The notes below the pieces were generated by a model. The model did no database searches. It had not been told where the DNA came from and was given only the letters and a program-made list of their open reading frames with translations. The translations under genes were made by a program, and so were the position numbers. From Pseudoscleropodium purum (Eukaryota; Streptophyta; Bryopsida; Hypnales; Brachytheciaceae), in the NCBI GenBank assembly GCA_963969395.1, contig OZ017798.1, positions 17,228,173-17,292,172 of the forward strand: 64,000 nucleotides of DNA, written 5' to 3'. This document shows, piece after piece, positions 36,770 to 46,935 of the stretch (the stretch's first letter is position 1; each line of letters opens with the position of its first letter).

Positions 36770-36940
36770 ATGGATTCCATAATAGAATTCGTGTCTGGTC
36801 TGAAGCGAAGTTCTGGTCCATTTTTGGAAGCTGTATACATTTTTGGAAGTCATTCTTGCTCAAGAAAGGAAGGAGCTATCGAAACCGACAAGGAACGGAC
36901 ACAATTGAAAAGACTTGAAGATATCGACAATCATGCTTGA
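36770..36940 (+). other. Small ORF behind a telo-box, right arm (56 aa)
   Basis: Mirror of 8130-8300. It has no known domain. It is acidic and basic in alternating runs towards the C-terminus (ETDKERTQLKRLEDIDNHA). It may be a first exon of a lost gene. Confidence 0.35.
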
Positions 36941-37605
36941 TACTTTGTGTCCATGCTCAAGTCGAGTGTTGGAGCTTGCTGTGATGTGGAGGTTGGGGTT
37001 GATCAACCAACAACGTTTCTGTTCCTGCCTGGAGGTTTAGCAATTTGGACAACACAACAAACTCATCTGAATGGAGCAGATTGGTACTTGTATACCACTT
37101 TCTCAAATTTTCCGCAAGGCTTCAGACAATGCGTACATTTTGAGAAGGAGCTTCACTAAGCGGATAGAAAACATTCGCTTGAAACGGAGCCGAACATTTG
37201 AAGAGAGTCATTCATATACTTTCTCTAGGTCTCTGTTCGTGATGTTACTTTGTCGTAGGAGAGGAATCTTTCGACGTTTGTAGACTCCGAGCCACAGAAT
37301 GTCTGCAATCATGCAGTTTTTATTGCGTCATAGGGGACAAGCGAGAAGCTATTTGGTTCTTGGAGCTGGTGCACAGGTGAGCAACATACGTGTCCAATTT
37401 GTTTAGGTTTCTACACAGCAATATTTGATATAGAGGGTATTCCGTTGTCCTCCGAATCGATAGGCCCTTAACTTGGTTGGTTGATCGTGAAGCATTAAAT
37501 ATTAGTACTGATGAGGATCCTGCGCTCACACTGCTACCAATGTGTTTTTTGACGTCCTGTCGGGGATTTGTGTGACCAGGATTCCTGTGTGATCACACTC
37601 TTGAA

Positions 37606-38348
37606 CATGTCTTCATGGCTCGTACACCCTTCTTTATTGTTGGACTCGTCGTCCCAGGGAGGAAGAAGCAGCGGAGGAATTAGGGTTTCATCATCATCAA
37701 TTTGGAGAAGAGCATCTGTGAGTACCGATGCTTCAGGTATGTATCGGATGCTAGTCCGCATGCAAAGAAGTTGTTGATATTTGCGGCTCTTTGACAGAGA
37801 ACGTGACTGAAATATGTGTAGCATGTTCCAGTTGAATCAGGCGAAGCAGAGACAATCGAATCAGTTTGGAAGGAGTTTTTTGCTGATCCTTCACAATGGT
37901 GGGACAACAGAGTTTACAAGGTATCATAGGACTATCACTAGGACGACGAGCTAGTTGATCTGAGAAAGTCGCGAAAAACAATGTTGAGGCCATTTATTGC
38001 TTGATCAAGGTCATGGGTGCTTTGGGAATTAACAAGCATATTGCATTCTCAATTTACTTTGGAGTGAATCCAACTTAAATTACATCACTTCCATTGTCAA
38101 CTTATGTTCCTCGATTGTTTGATCATGGGTCGTGGTGCTCGTAGATGGATCCCAAACTACCTGACTTTAAGCACAAGGTGACAAACAAAGCTCTTTGGAT
38201 CGATGGCTGGACAACTCCTCCATGGGTGAAAGCGATGCTCAAACTGGTGACTCAAAGCGAATTACCACCTGGCGTTGGTTATTACTCCGGTGCTTATCAA
38301 GAGACTGTACAACCAAATAGGTATTGGCATGGGCATGAGTATGAGTAA
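37606..38348 (+). pseudogene. OSB-type organellar ssDNA-binding protein remnant, right arm
   Basis: Mirror of 6722-7464. A transit-peptide-like frame (37606-37736) runs to a GTATGT donor. Exon 37822-37920 follows a TAG acceptor and ends at GTATCA with the first half of the PDF motif. The intron is 37921-38144, and the last exon 38145-38348 gives the second half and the stop. The OB-fold is missing. The PPR gene starts 437 bp downstream on the same strand. Confidence 0.7.
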
Positions 38349-38785
38349 ATTGATTGAGTACATTTTTCATCCGTAAGTGCAAATAGCTTTCCTATAAACG
38401 AAGGTTATATGTTGAAGGTGAATATCAAACGCTCACTTTGGAACTTGTGCGGTTAGGTGCAGCGTGAGAGTTGTGATTTGGGTTCGCTTGAGGATTTGGT
38501 TTGTACAGCATTCTTCTCTTTGTTTGCTTTGTCGTATTCACTATGTCATTGTCTATTCGGTGCATTGAAAGTGCACCGACTGTTTGAGAAAGGCTCTGCA
38601 TGCATAGGTGCATCCAAGTTTGTGTAAATTGATTCAGTAAAGTTTCCACGTTATGAGTGCTGTTCTCACGAAGAATGTATTGATGAGTCAGGTCAGCCGA
38701 GGGCAATTTTGGGAGAAGAAACACTTTACCCGTTAATGCAAGAGAGTCCAAGCAAACTATTCGAGCTGGCAGTGGCAGTCTGCTC
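38349..38785 (+). promoter_or_regulatory. Upstream region and probable 5' UTR of PPR copy B
   Basis: Identical in the compared parts to the region upstream of copy A. The frame of the PPR gene runs open upstream to a TGA about 100 bp before the ATG, with no earlier in-frame ATG. Confidence 0.4.
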
Positions 38786-41700
38786 ATGCCAAGCGCAAAG
38801 ACCACGACTGAAGCTATTGGTGTTTTGAAGAACCGCCAACAGCAAGGCCTTGCTGTAGACTCGCACATGTATGTTGAAGTTCTGAAGCGGTGCTTGAAGC
38901 AGAAGGACCTTGCAGCTGTCCAACAAGTTCATGAGTGCATCATTGAGAATGGAATGCAGCAGAATATATATGTGGCTAACAGCCTACTGAGTGCCTACAT
39001 CCGATGTGGAAGACTGGAGGCTGCATGCCGAGTGTTTGATGAACTTGTTAAGAAGGATGTTATTAGTTGGAACATCGTCCTTGGTGGTTATGCTGGGCAC
39101 GGTCGTGCCAAGGATGCAATGGACGTTTTCAATCAAATGCGCCGAGGAGGTGTGCAGCCCGACGCAGTTACATACTTGAGCATCTTGAAGGCATGTGGCA
39201 GCCCATCAGCTTTAAAATGGGGCGAAGAAGTTCATGCATGTATCCGACATGGTGGGTTCGAGTCCGATGTGCGTGTAGGGACTGCGCTGCTGAGAATGTA
39301 TGCGAAGTGTGGGAACCTAACGGAGGCAAGGAAAACTTTTGATAAGTTGTCGAGTCGCAATGTCATTTCCTGGAATGTGATGATTGGAGCGTATGCAGAG
39401 AGTGGTTTTGGCGAGGAAGCCTATGGCCTCCTTCTCCAAATGCGCCGGGAAGGCTTTGAACCGGATGCCATCACTTATACGAGCATTTTGAATGCATGCG
39501 CCAGCGCAGGGGCTTTGGAGTGGGTGAAGGAGGTTCACGGGCATGTCTTGGAAGCAGGACTTGAGTCGGATTTGCGGTTGGCCAACTCTCTGGTCCACAT
39601 GTATGCGACGTGTGGCAGTATGAACGATGCGCGACTAGTATTTGACAAAATGAAGGAACGTGATGTAGTTACATGGAATATGATAATCGGCGCATGTGCA
39701 GAGAATGGGCTGGGTGAGGAAGCATATCGATTTTTTCTCCGAATGGTTCGGGAAGGCTTCAAACCAGATGCAATCACTTATATGAGCATTTTGAACGCAT
39801 ATGCAAGTGGAGGGGCTTTGGAGTGGGTGAAGGTGGTGCATAGCTACGCACGGGAAGCCGGATTTGAGTCGGATTTACGGGTGGGCAGTGCACTCGTCAA
39901 CACGTATGCAAAGAGTGGAAGCTTTGATGATGCCCGAGAAGTATTTGAGAGAATGAAGGAACGGGATGTGGTGACTTGGACTGTGATGATTGGTGGACTT
40001 GCGCAACATGGGTGTGGGTGTGAAGCTTATGAACTGTTTACCCGTATGCAAGAGGAAGGGTTCGCCCCAACTGTCGCTACATATGTGAGCATCCTGAATG
40101 CCTCTGCAAGTGTTGGAGCTCTGGAGTGGGTGAAGGAGGTTCATAGAAATGCCCGTGAACGGGGTTTTGAGGTCGATGTACGTGTGTGCAACTCGCTGGT
40201 CCACATGTATGCGAAGTGTGGTAGTATCGATGATGCACGACTTGTATTTGACAGAATGGATGAACGCAATGCAGTTACCTGGAATATGATAATCAGCGCA
40301 TATGCTGAAAGCGGTTATGGTGAGAAAGCATATGGGTTGTATCTGCAAATGATACGGGAAGGCCTCAAACCAGATGCAATCACTTACATGAGCATCCTGA
40401 ATGCTTGTGCAAGCGTTGGGGCTTTGGAGTGGGTGAAGGACGTTCACAACCGTGCCCGTGAAGCGGGATTTGAGACCGATGTACGTGTGGCCAATGCGCT
40501 GGTCCACATGTATGCAAAGTGTGGCAGTAATGATGATGCGCGACTAGTATTTGACAGAATGAAGGAACGGGATGTAATTACATGGAACGTGATAATCGGT
40601 GCATATGCAGGGAGTGGTTGTGGTGAGGAAGCATATCAATTGTTTCTTCAATTGATACGGGATGGCTTGAAACCAGATGCTGTCTCTTATGTTTGCGCCC
40701 TGAACGCCTGTGCTGGCGATGGGGCTTTGGAGTGGGTGAAGGAGGTTCACAGCCATGCCCGTGAATCGGGATTTGAGTTAGATATGCGTGTGGGCAATGC
40801 ACTCGTCCACACGTATGCGAAGTGTGGCAGTATCGATGATGCGCGACTTGTTTTCGACAGAATGAAGGAACGGGATGTAGTCACATGGACTGTGATGATT
40901 GGTGGACTCGCGCAACATGGATATGGGTCTGAAGCTCTAGAAGTCTTCAGGAACATGAATGCAGCCGGTCTGAAGCCTGATGGGTATTCGTTTGTGGCAG
41001 TGCTATCTGCCTGTAGTCATGCAGGCCTTGTTGATGAAGGCCGTCGACTCTTCCTGGATATGTCGCAGAATTATGGCATCGTTCCCAGTGTTCTGCATTG
41101 GAACTGCATGGTGGATATTCTTGGCCGGGCAGGCCATTTGGAGGAAGCAAAGTTCTTGATTGATAGCATGCCAGTGGAACCAGATGGAGCAACTTGGAGA
41201 GCCTTGCTCAGTGCGTGTAGATCTCATGGTAATGTGGAGTTGGGCGAACTTGCGGCTAAAGAGCGTATCAAGTTGGAACCCAAAGATGCCTCTACGTATG
41301 TACTGCTCTCCAACATTTATGCTGCAGCTAAGAAGTGGGAGGAGGCATCATTGGTGCGCACTATGATGCAGGAGAGGGGTATACGCAAGGAACCGGGTCG
41401 TAGCTGGATCGAAGTTGATCTCAAGATTCATGCGTTTGTTGGAGGGGATAGATCTCACCCAGAAACGAAGGCGATATATGCGGAGCTGAGTAGATTGACT
41501 GAGCAAATCAAGGCTGAAGGCTACCTTCCCGATACCCGTCTTGTGTTGCATGATATTGGCGAGAAGGATAAAGAGTTTTCTCTTTGCTCTCACAGTGAGA
41601 AGTTGGCTATTGCCTATGGACTTCTTTGCTCACCTAGCAGTGAATCGATTCGTGTTTACAAGAACCTTCGTGTGTGTTCCGATTGTCATACAGCAACGAA

Positions 41701-41800
41701 ATTGATCTCCAAGGTGACTAGAAAAGAGATTGTGGTCAGGGATGCAAATCGCTTTCATCACTTCAAAGATGGCTTATGTTCTTGCAAAGATTATTGGTGA
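38786..41800 (+). CDS. PPR-DYW organellar RNA editing factor, copy B (1004 aa)
   Basis: Same architecture as copy A: PLS-class PPR repeats (about residues 30-770), E-type segments, PG box and a complete DYW domain ending CSCKDYW with HSEKLAIAYGL and CSDCHTATK. The first ~290 residues are identical to copy A. The next ~380 residues differ strongly and contain one additional PLS triplet. The last ~300 residues differ at only about six positions. The conserved RDxNRFHHF motif is intact here (RDANRFHHF). Because the repeats determine which RNA base run is bound, the two copies should edit different sites even though their upstream DNA is the same. Organelle targeting is expected from the family, but no clear presequence is visible after the chosen ATG. 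Confidence 0.94.
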   Translation: MPSAKTTTEAIGVLKNRQQQGLAVDSHMYVEVLKRCLKQKDLAAVQQVHECIIENGMQQNIYVANSLLSAYIRCGRLEAACRVFDELVKKDVISWNIVLGGYAGHGRAKDAMDVFNQMRRGGVQPDAVTYLSILKACGSPSALKWGEEVHACIRHGGFESDVRVGTALLRMYAKCGNLTEARKTFDKLSSRNVISWNVMIGAYAESGFGEEAYGLLLQMRREGFEPDAITYTSILNACASAGALEWVKEVHGHVLEAGLESDLRLANSLVHMYATCGSMNDARLVFDKMKERDVVTWNMIIGACAENGLGEEAYRFFLRMVREGFKPDAITYMSILNAYASGGALEWVKVVHSYAREAGFESDLRVGSALVNTYAKSGSFDDAREVFERMKERDVVTWTVMIGGLAQHGCGCEAYELFTRMQEEGFAPTVATYVSILNASASVGALEWVKEVHRNARERGFEVDVRVCNSLVHMYAKCGSIDDARLVFDRMDERNAVTWNMIISAYAESGYGEKAYGLYLQMIREGLKPDAITYMSILNACASVGALEWVKDVHNRAREAGFETDVRVANALVHMYAKCGSNDDARLVFDRMKERDVITWNVIIGAYAGSGCGEEAYQLFLQLIRDGLKPDAVSYVCALNACAGDGALEWVKEVHSHARESGFELDMRVGNALVHTYAKCGSIDDARLVFDRMKERDVVTWTVMIGGLAQHGYGSEALEVFRNMNAAGLKPDGYSFVAVLSACSHAGLVDEGRRLFLDMSQNYGIVPSVLHWNCMVDILGRAGHLEEAKFLIDSMPVEPDGATWRALLSACRSHGNVELGELAAKERIKLEPKDASTYVLLSNIYAAAKKWEEASLVRTMMQERGIRKEPGRSWIEVDLKIHAFVGGDRSHPETKAIYAELSRLTEQIKAEGYLPDTRLVLHDIGEKDKEFSLCSHSEKLAIAYGLLCSPSSESIRVYKNLRVCSDCHTATKLISKVTRKEIVVRDANRFHHFKDGLCSCKDYW

Positions 41801-41991
41801 TCAGTTTAGCATTCCCGTTGAAGTTTGACAATCCCAATTAATTGTGACAGCATATGAAGAGCACAGGTGAATTTCTTAAGCCTTTGATGTTGGACAATGT
41901 TTGATGATTTTTGATGTATACAAGAAACAGTTTATGTCATTTGTAACTGCCGTTTCATTTGTTTGTGCTGTGAAGTTTTTGTAGAAGACAG

Positions 41992-43050
41992 TGATTATTT
42001 CCTACTGAGTTATCGTTAGTGTATCCTTGAACTAGTTCAACATATTCATATTAATCATCTCTGACCTGTGTGTGATCGCAGATTGCATCCATTTTGGTCA
42101 GGGTAGAGCATCATCAATTGATGGCCGGTATAAGAGCTCAGTTTATCAAAGGTTCCGTGCCTGCTTGGCAATCCATGGATTTGGAGGTTCGTCTGACGGC
42201 CCTTGCGCTCCAATGGTGGTACGATTAGAGGAACTATAGATCTGGGAGGTCGGATTATCCTCTCCACTCTAGCACTCTTTTCCTGTAAATTTGGCTTTGG
42301 CAGAAGAAGAATTCGGCTCTTCACTGACTTGGAATCCGTGAATGTCTTGGGTCTTCGCCATCGTGACGTTGACGTTTACCAATCCTTACGGTGAGAGAGT
42401 GCAAGGCATGCTTTTGCCTTGCCTACATTGGATCAAGGTGAAATGCAAGTACGTTGTCTCCACCTTTAAAGATGCCGTTGCTACTCCTTTTGCAGAATTG
42501 GATTGATGATGCTCTCAGCCAATTGCATCCAGCACGGCATGGTATCCAAGGAACTTGTGTAGACATTCATTATGAGCCAAAATGATCGACTGAATCTAAA
42601 TACTCGTCATGCTCAGAACACTACTGTACATGATTGCTTCACGCTTTTTGTGATTGCACCAATGATTTGGTGTGCTAGGGTACTGAAAGCTTCTCCACAT
42701 TGTTTTGCGAGGCTTCTGTTTCGGATGGAGATTTCAGATAACGCAATCCGGAATAATGACTAAAGGGATGAGTTGGTGGCCATTGACATGTATGTGTCAG
42801 TGAGAGCAAAGCTTTACTCCATGAAGTCCGGAACCAAGCACTTGTGTGTTCATTTCATCCATGGCAATTTTAAGATTTTATCAAGTGGCTAAAGTGCGCT
42901 CAGCTATGGACTAGTAATCAGAGTGAGCACATCTTGAAATGGTTAGACTTACTGGCAATCCTTGATTTGTTTCGAGGGACATGTAGACTCCTAAAGTAAA
43001 AGCGAATTGGACTCGAATTTGGAGTCTGTCCTTTTGCATATATTTTAAAT
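41992..43050. other. Downstream of PPR copy B, no gene resolved
   Basis: Moderate composition with short open frames (for example 42082-42230 plus after a GATCGCAG acceptor-like site). They could be decayed exons or 3' UTR exons. I recognise no family. Confidence 0.3.
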
Positions 43051-43242
43051 TTCTTATTGTTATTATTATTTTTGTTATTATTATTGTTGTTATTATTATT
43101 ATTGTTGTTATTATTATTGTTGTTATTATTATTATTGTTGTTATTATTATTATTGTTGTTATTATTATTGTTGTTGTTATTATTGTTATTATTATTGTTG
43201 TTATCATTATTATCATCGTCGTCATCGTCGTCATCGTCATCA
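43051..43242. repeat. Trinucleotide microsatellite (GTT/ATT, then TCATCG)
   Basis: An interrupted run of GTT and ATT triplets followed by TCATCG triplets from about 43203. It gives artificial poly-Leu frames on plus and poly-Asn or poly-Ile frames on minus. It is likely length-variable between individuals. Confidence 0.9.
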
Positions 43243-44544
43243 ACTGAACATTGTTGAGGCTTCGCGATCCCTGGAAGTGGCCATGGCTTTTTGAATATTG
43301 GAAATTGATGATGTCCATAACTCTGTTCATAATCTAATGATACTGTGAGGTGGTTAAAGGATATGATTGAGCCTCGTTGTGCATGATTGATTGTAAATGG
43401 TTGCAGAACCAAGCAGAAACAGTGCATTATTGTGGCAATATCATAAGTGTACGTTCACTGACTAGATCATAAGTTTGTTGTGAATGTGAAATTCAGTTTT
43501 GTTGAATCAATTGCAAATGCTTAGTTGAATTTATAAACCTCAATTAGATTGCCTGTACTTGTATACAGAAATTTATAACCAAATACTTGAATTTGATAAC
43601 TTGTAAACAAAAATGAATCACACGTGATTCAATTGATTCAATTGAATGTCTTAAATACAAGTCCCTATCCTAAAGATCTAAGAAAATTGGAATTCATGGA
43701 TTTATTTTACCACAAAATGTCCATATCAAAATTGCAAGTATTCAAAATGGGCACACTTCACTCAAACTACACTATTCACAATCTCCAAATACATACTGTA
43801 GATGTGCATTTTGATACCCATTGTTCCTCTTTAGTTTCTAAATTGTGAAGGACTCTCTTGTGCAAGCATACTTTAAAACGACCATCGTTAGTGCAATCAA
43901 CTAACTTCCAAAAGAATGTCAGATTCTTGATCCAATCATAGGAACGCATTCCTAATTCATATATATAAGTGCTATTACATTTGGATACAAAACAAACAGA
44001 TGGATTGCTGCATCAAATTCTATTTTTTGAAAGAGTAGTGATTCTTGAACGGATCATTACAAATAGTTCAAGACTGAACTCAACCACAATAGGACAAGAC
44101 ACAACCCCTACCCATGACAGGAAACTACAAGCCAAAGATATGACAAACATTCTGTTCCCCGGCACACAAACCCAGACATGCAAAAGAACCGTTGAAGGAA
44201 ATGGAAGTGACTAAAGCTGCTCTAAATGAGGCTGGGTAAAGTGTTTCTCAATTAAAATTCAGCTTACAAACCACTCCACATGGATAAGTGCCACAGTTTC
44301 CATATCTTGACACCGGAAGATGCATTGAGCCTTACTCTGGGAGAAAGATGAAAAATTCAATCCAGAAAGGGTGGCAAGATGCATCTCTTTGCAATTGCAG
44401 CATTGATGCTAGGTGTCATCATTTAGTCCAAATGAAGGCATGCATACCTTAAGAATGGAGGAAACAGCCCAACTATCCTTACGAGACTGACCTCAGATCA
44501 TAAATTATGCTAAGAAGGCATGAAGTTTCTCTTCATGTCCACAG
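43243..44544. other. Intergenic and probable 3' UTR of the minus-strand gene
   Basis: No gene seen. The part next to 44544 is likely the 3' UTR of the two-exon gene. Short frames such as 43969-44214 have no recognisable similarity. Confidence 0.4.
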
Positions 44545-46128
44545 CTACACCGACGAAATATGCACGTTCCCATCCTGCGTGCAAACAGGACCTTTTAATT
44601 TCACCGGTCTTGTATGTCTTACTGCTTCAAAGCATGGTGGCGTAGTTGCCTTGAGGTCCTGGGCCTCAGGAACAACTTCCCTCAAAAATTCTTGTGCCAC
44701 ATCACCATCATCGTCTGCACGTAGCTCTTTCGCATACCATGACAATCCCTGCAACTCACAAAAATGTCTAATTAGAAGCATTCAATGACACCATAATAGT
44801 CTCGCAATGATCTCCAAACACCTTGGGCACAATTGCTAATTCAAGAAACAATCAAAAAATTCAAGGTGATCCAATTCTCGAACATTTCTTCTTTGGTATA
44901 TATCCACATATTTGAGTTCGAGAATGAAAGCAATATATCTCCGCCAACTACTAAAGGCAAGTGTAGTTACTGCTAAGCACAACTCAGCTACAATAAAACG
45001 AGTAGGTGGTCAGGACCACTCTAGAAATATTATGCATCTGGGTGTTTCGCACATACTCAAACGGAAGAAAAAAAGGTAAGTGACCAAGCTGAACTAAGAA
45101 AATTTCTTCACATGAGCCGAGAAGAACTCAATGAATCTCCAGATGTGATTACTGCTAGTGATTACTGCTAGTCGCTCGTTTGCTTTAAAGGACAACGGCA
45201 GCTCTACAATGTTTTTACTTATCAAATGACCTATTCAACCACGTGGATGGATAGGTCAAGTAGAAGTCCCAATTCGACATGATTTCTGCCCTTACGATGT
45301 CTGATATGAATTGGTAACACAAACCACCGTCAAACGACGACAATCCGCCCCAAATTGTCATGTGCATCGAGTAGCTCAAAACAAATCATGATCTTCAACT
45401 TGGACAATCCATCCCACGGCCCAAAGGCCGTTCAACAAGTGAAAATTCGCAGAGCTGCCGATTCTAACTACACCGATCATTCTATGATTTAATGTAACAC
45501 CAAAGTAGCTTTTCTTAAAAACTGTGCGCCTAGGGACCTCCATCAAGGAGCTTTCGAGAGAATAGTCACTCAATTAGCAAGTAGCCAACCCGAGATCCAA
45601 AGCTAACTACATGATGTTCATCAATAAGTATACTAATATATAGTGTTTGAATTAGCGTTAAAACTAGTTCACCAATGAAATAGTGAATCGTACACCAAAT
45701 AGAAGAAACGGTGTAGCCCCTAGCAAGTCTACCAGATTGCCTTTCAAAACCATAAAACCTCTTCCAAACAAAATCATAAGTCAGCGACCTTATAAAACCT
45801 CTTACACCCAAAACCATTAGTCAATACATACACGCATGTTGCAGCTTAGAATTGCACATCTCCTCAAAAAAAATCACCTAAGAGCAAACAGTTTTGAGCT
45901 ACTCACCTGCACTCCACCATTCCCATTACATTCCGAGACAACAGGAGCGTAAACAACAGGGTCCGTCGGTACTGAGACCTTCACACTGAACCCTCCTGCC
46001 GGTTTCTGTTGCGCAGTACTCACAGGCGTCTTCTGCTGCTGCTGCCCCGGCGCTTGCTTTTCCCTCTCGTCCTTCTTATTGTGCCCATGCGAGAATCCAC
46101 CAAAAATCTTCCGAAAGATCCCCGCCAT
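44545..46128 (-). CDS. Small two-exon plant protein of unknown function (141 aa)
   Basis: Exon 1 is 46128-45907 and exon 2 is 44748-44545, joined in phase 0 across a 1158-bp intron with GTGAGT donor and TTGCAG acceptor. The start is the ATG at 46128 (MAGIFRKIFGGFSHGH). The open frame extends a little further only by using GTG. The N-terminus is basic, followed by a Gln/Lys-rich linker. The C-terminal half has GGVQGLSWYAKEL, an acidic DDDGDVAQEFLREVVPE stretch and a final VCTQDGNVHISSV. This C-terminal pattern resembles a conserved small plant family of unknown role, but I recall it only loosely and assign no function. A telo-box lies in the 5' UTR. Confidence 0.7.
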
Positions 46129-46348
46129 CGTTCTCCCTACTCTACCGAACTCACTCACTCACTCTCGACGAAACTCCTTCCCAACAATCTCTTCTTTCCA
46201 ACAATCTCTAAATTCAAACAAACAACAACAAATCCAGTTATAAAATTCTATTCCCAACAATCGAAACGCCCCCCAAAAGCAAAACGACCGCCAAACCCTA
46301 CACCATAGTCGACAAACAATCCACGAACAATCTCAGATTCGAACCTCG

Positions 46349-46357
46349 AAACCCTAA
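46349..46357 (-). promoter_or_regulatory. Telo-box in 5' region of the minus-strand gene
   Basis: AAACCCTAA, about 220 bp upstream of the ATG at 46128. The surrounding leader is GA/CT-rich, as in many plant 5' UTRs. Confidence 0.45.
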
Positions 46358-46929
46358 TTCTCTGAACTCGCACGAATCCCCGATCTACCACGACGCGAGA
46401 GCATCCTAAAACCCTTCCGACAGAAATTCACGACCACGGAACCCACAAAATAGTCGAAGGGATAGTGTGTTGTAAACAGCGGTGCTGGTAAGAAAAACGA
46501 GCGAGCGAGTGCGAGAGCGACACAGAGAGAGAGTGAGAGGGGTTGCGAATATCGAGAATTGTGAAGAATGAAAGCGGGAAAAAAGCGACTAGGGTTGTGT
46601 TCGAAACAAAAGGAGGATCGTCAGACGGGATGAAACAACAAAGGCGTACGTTACAAGGGATGGAAATCAGCGAGAGCGCACGGCAGGCAAAGGGAAAAGC
46701 TCACTGCCGTGCGATGGCGATGGAGACTCTACTGACATGGGGTGGTGTGCCTCAGGGGTTGAAGGACTGATGAGAGAGACGACTCGATAATATTCCGTTT
46801 CACACGGGCGGTGATCATTGGAAGACTGACTGAATAATATTCGGGTTCACACGGACGGATGGCATGATTCCGTGATTCCGTGATTCTGGGTTGATTGCCA
46901 CCCTGTCAGGACCCTAATGATGATGCCGC

Positions 46930-46935
46930 CACGTG
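46930..46935. promoter_or_regulatory. G-box (CACGTG)
   Basis: A palindromic CACGTG about 800 bp upstream of the ATG at 46128. bZIP and bHLH factors bind such sites. Presence alone does not prove use. Confidence 0.25.

Larger units (their letters stand above)
29390..41991. repeat. Right arm of giant inverted repeat
   Basis: Inverted partner of 3376-15680. The tract with no seen difference is 29480-39657. The outer edge lies in the 3' UTR of PPR copy B near 41991 (shared GTAGAAGACA). The arm is about 290 bp longer than the left because copy B has 303 bp more coding sequence and the left arm has a 10-bp duplication at the stop codon. Confidence 0.93.

Noticed and set aside
42911..43427. Long minus-strand frames rich in Asn or Ile and a plus-strand poly-Leu frame
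   Set aside because: They are translations of the trinucleotide microsatellite and have no flanking domain.
45874..46158. Longer N-terminus for the two-exon gene starting at 46158
   Set aside because: That start would be GTG. The ATG at 46128 is the natural eukaryotic start.
46543..46770. 75-residue plus-strand frame in the upstream region of the minus-strand gene
   Set aside because: No similarity, no splice context and it lies in a GA-rich leader or promoter region.
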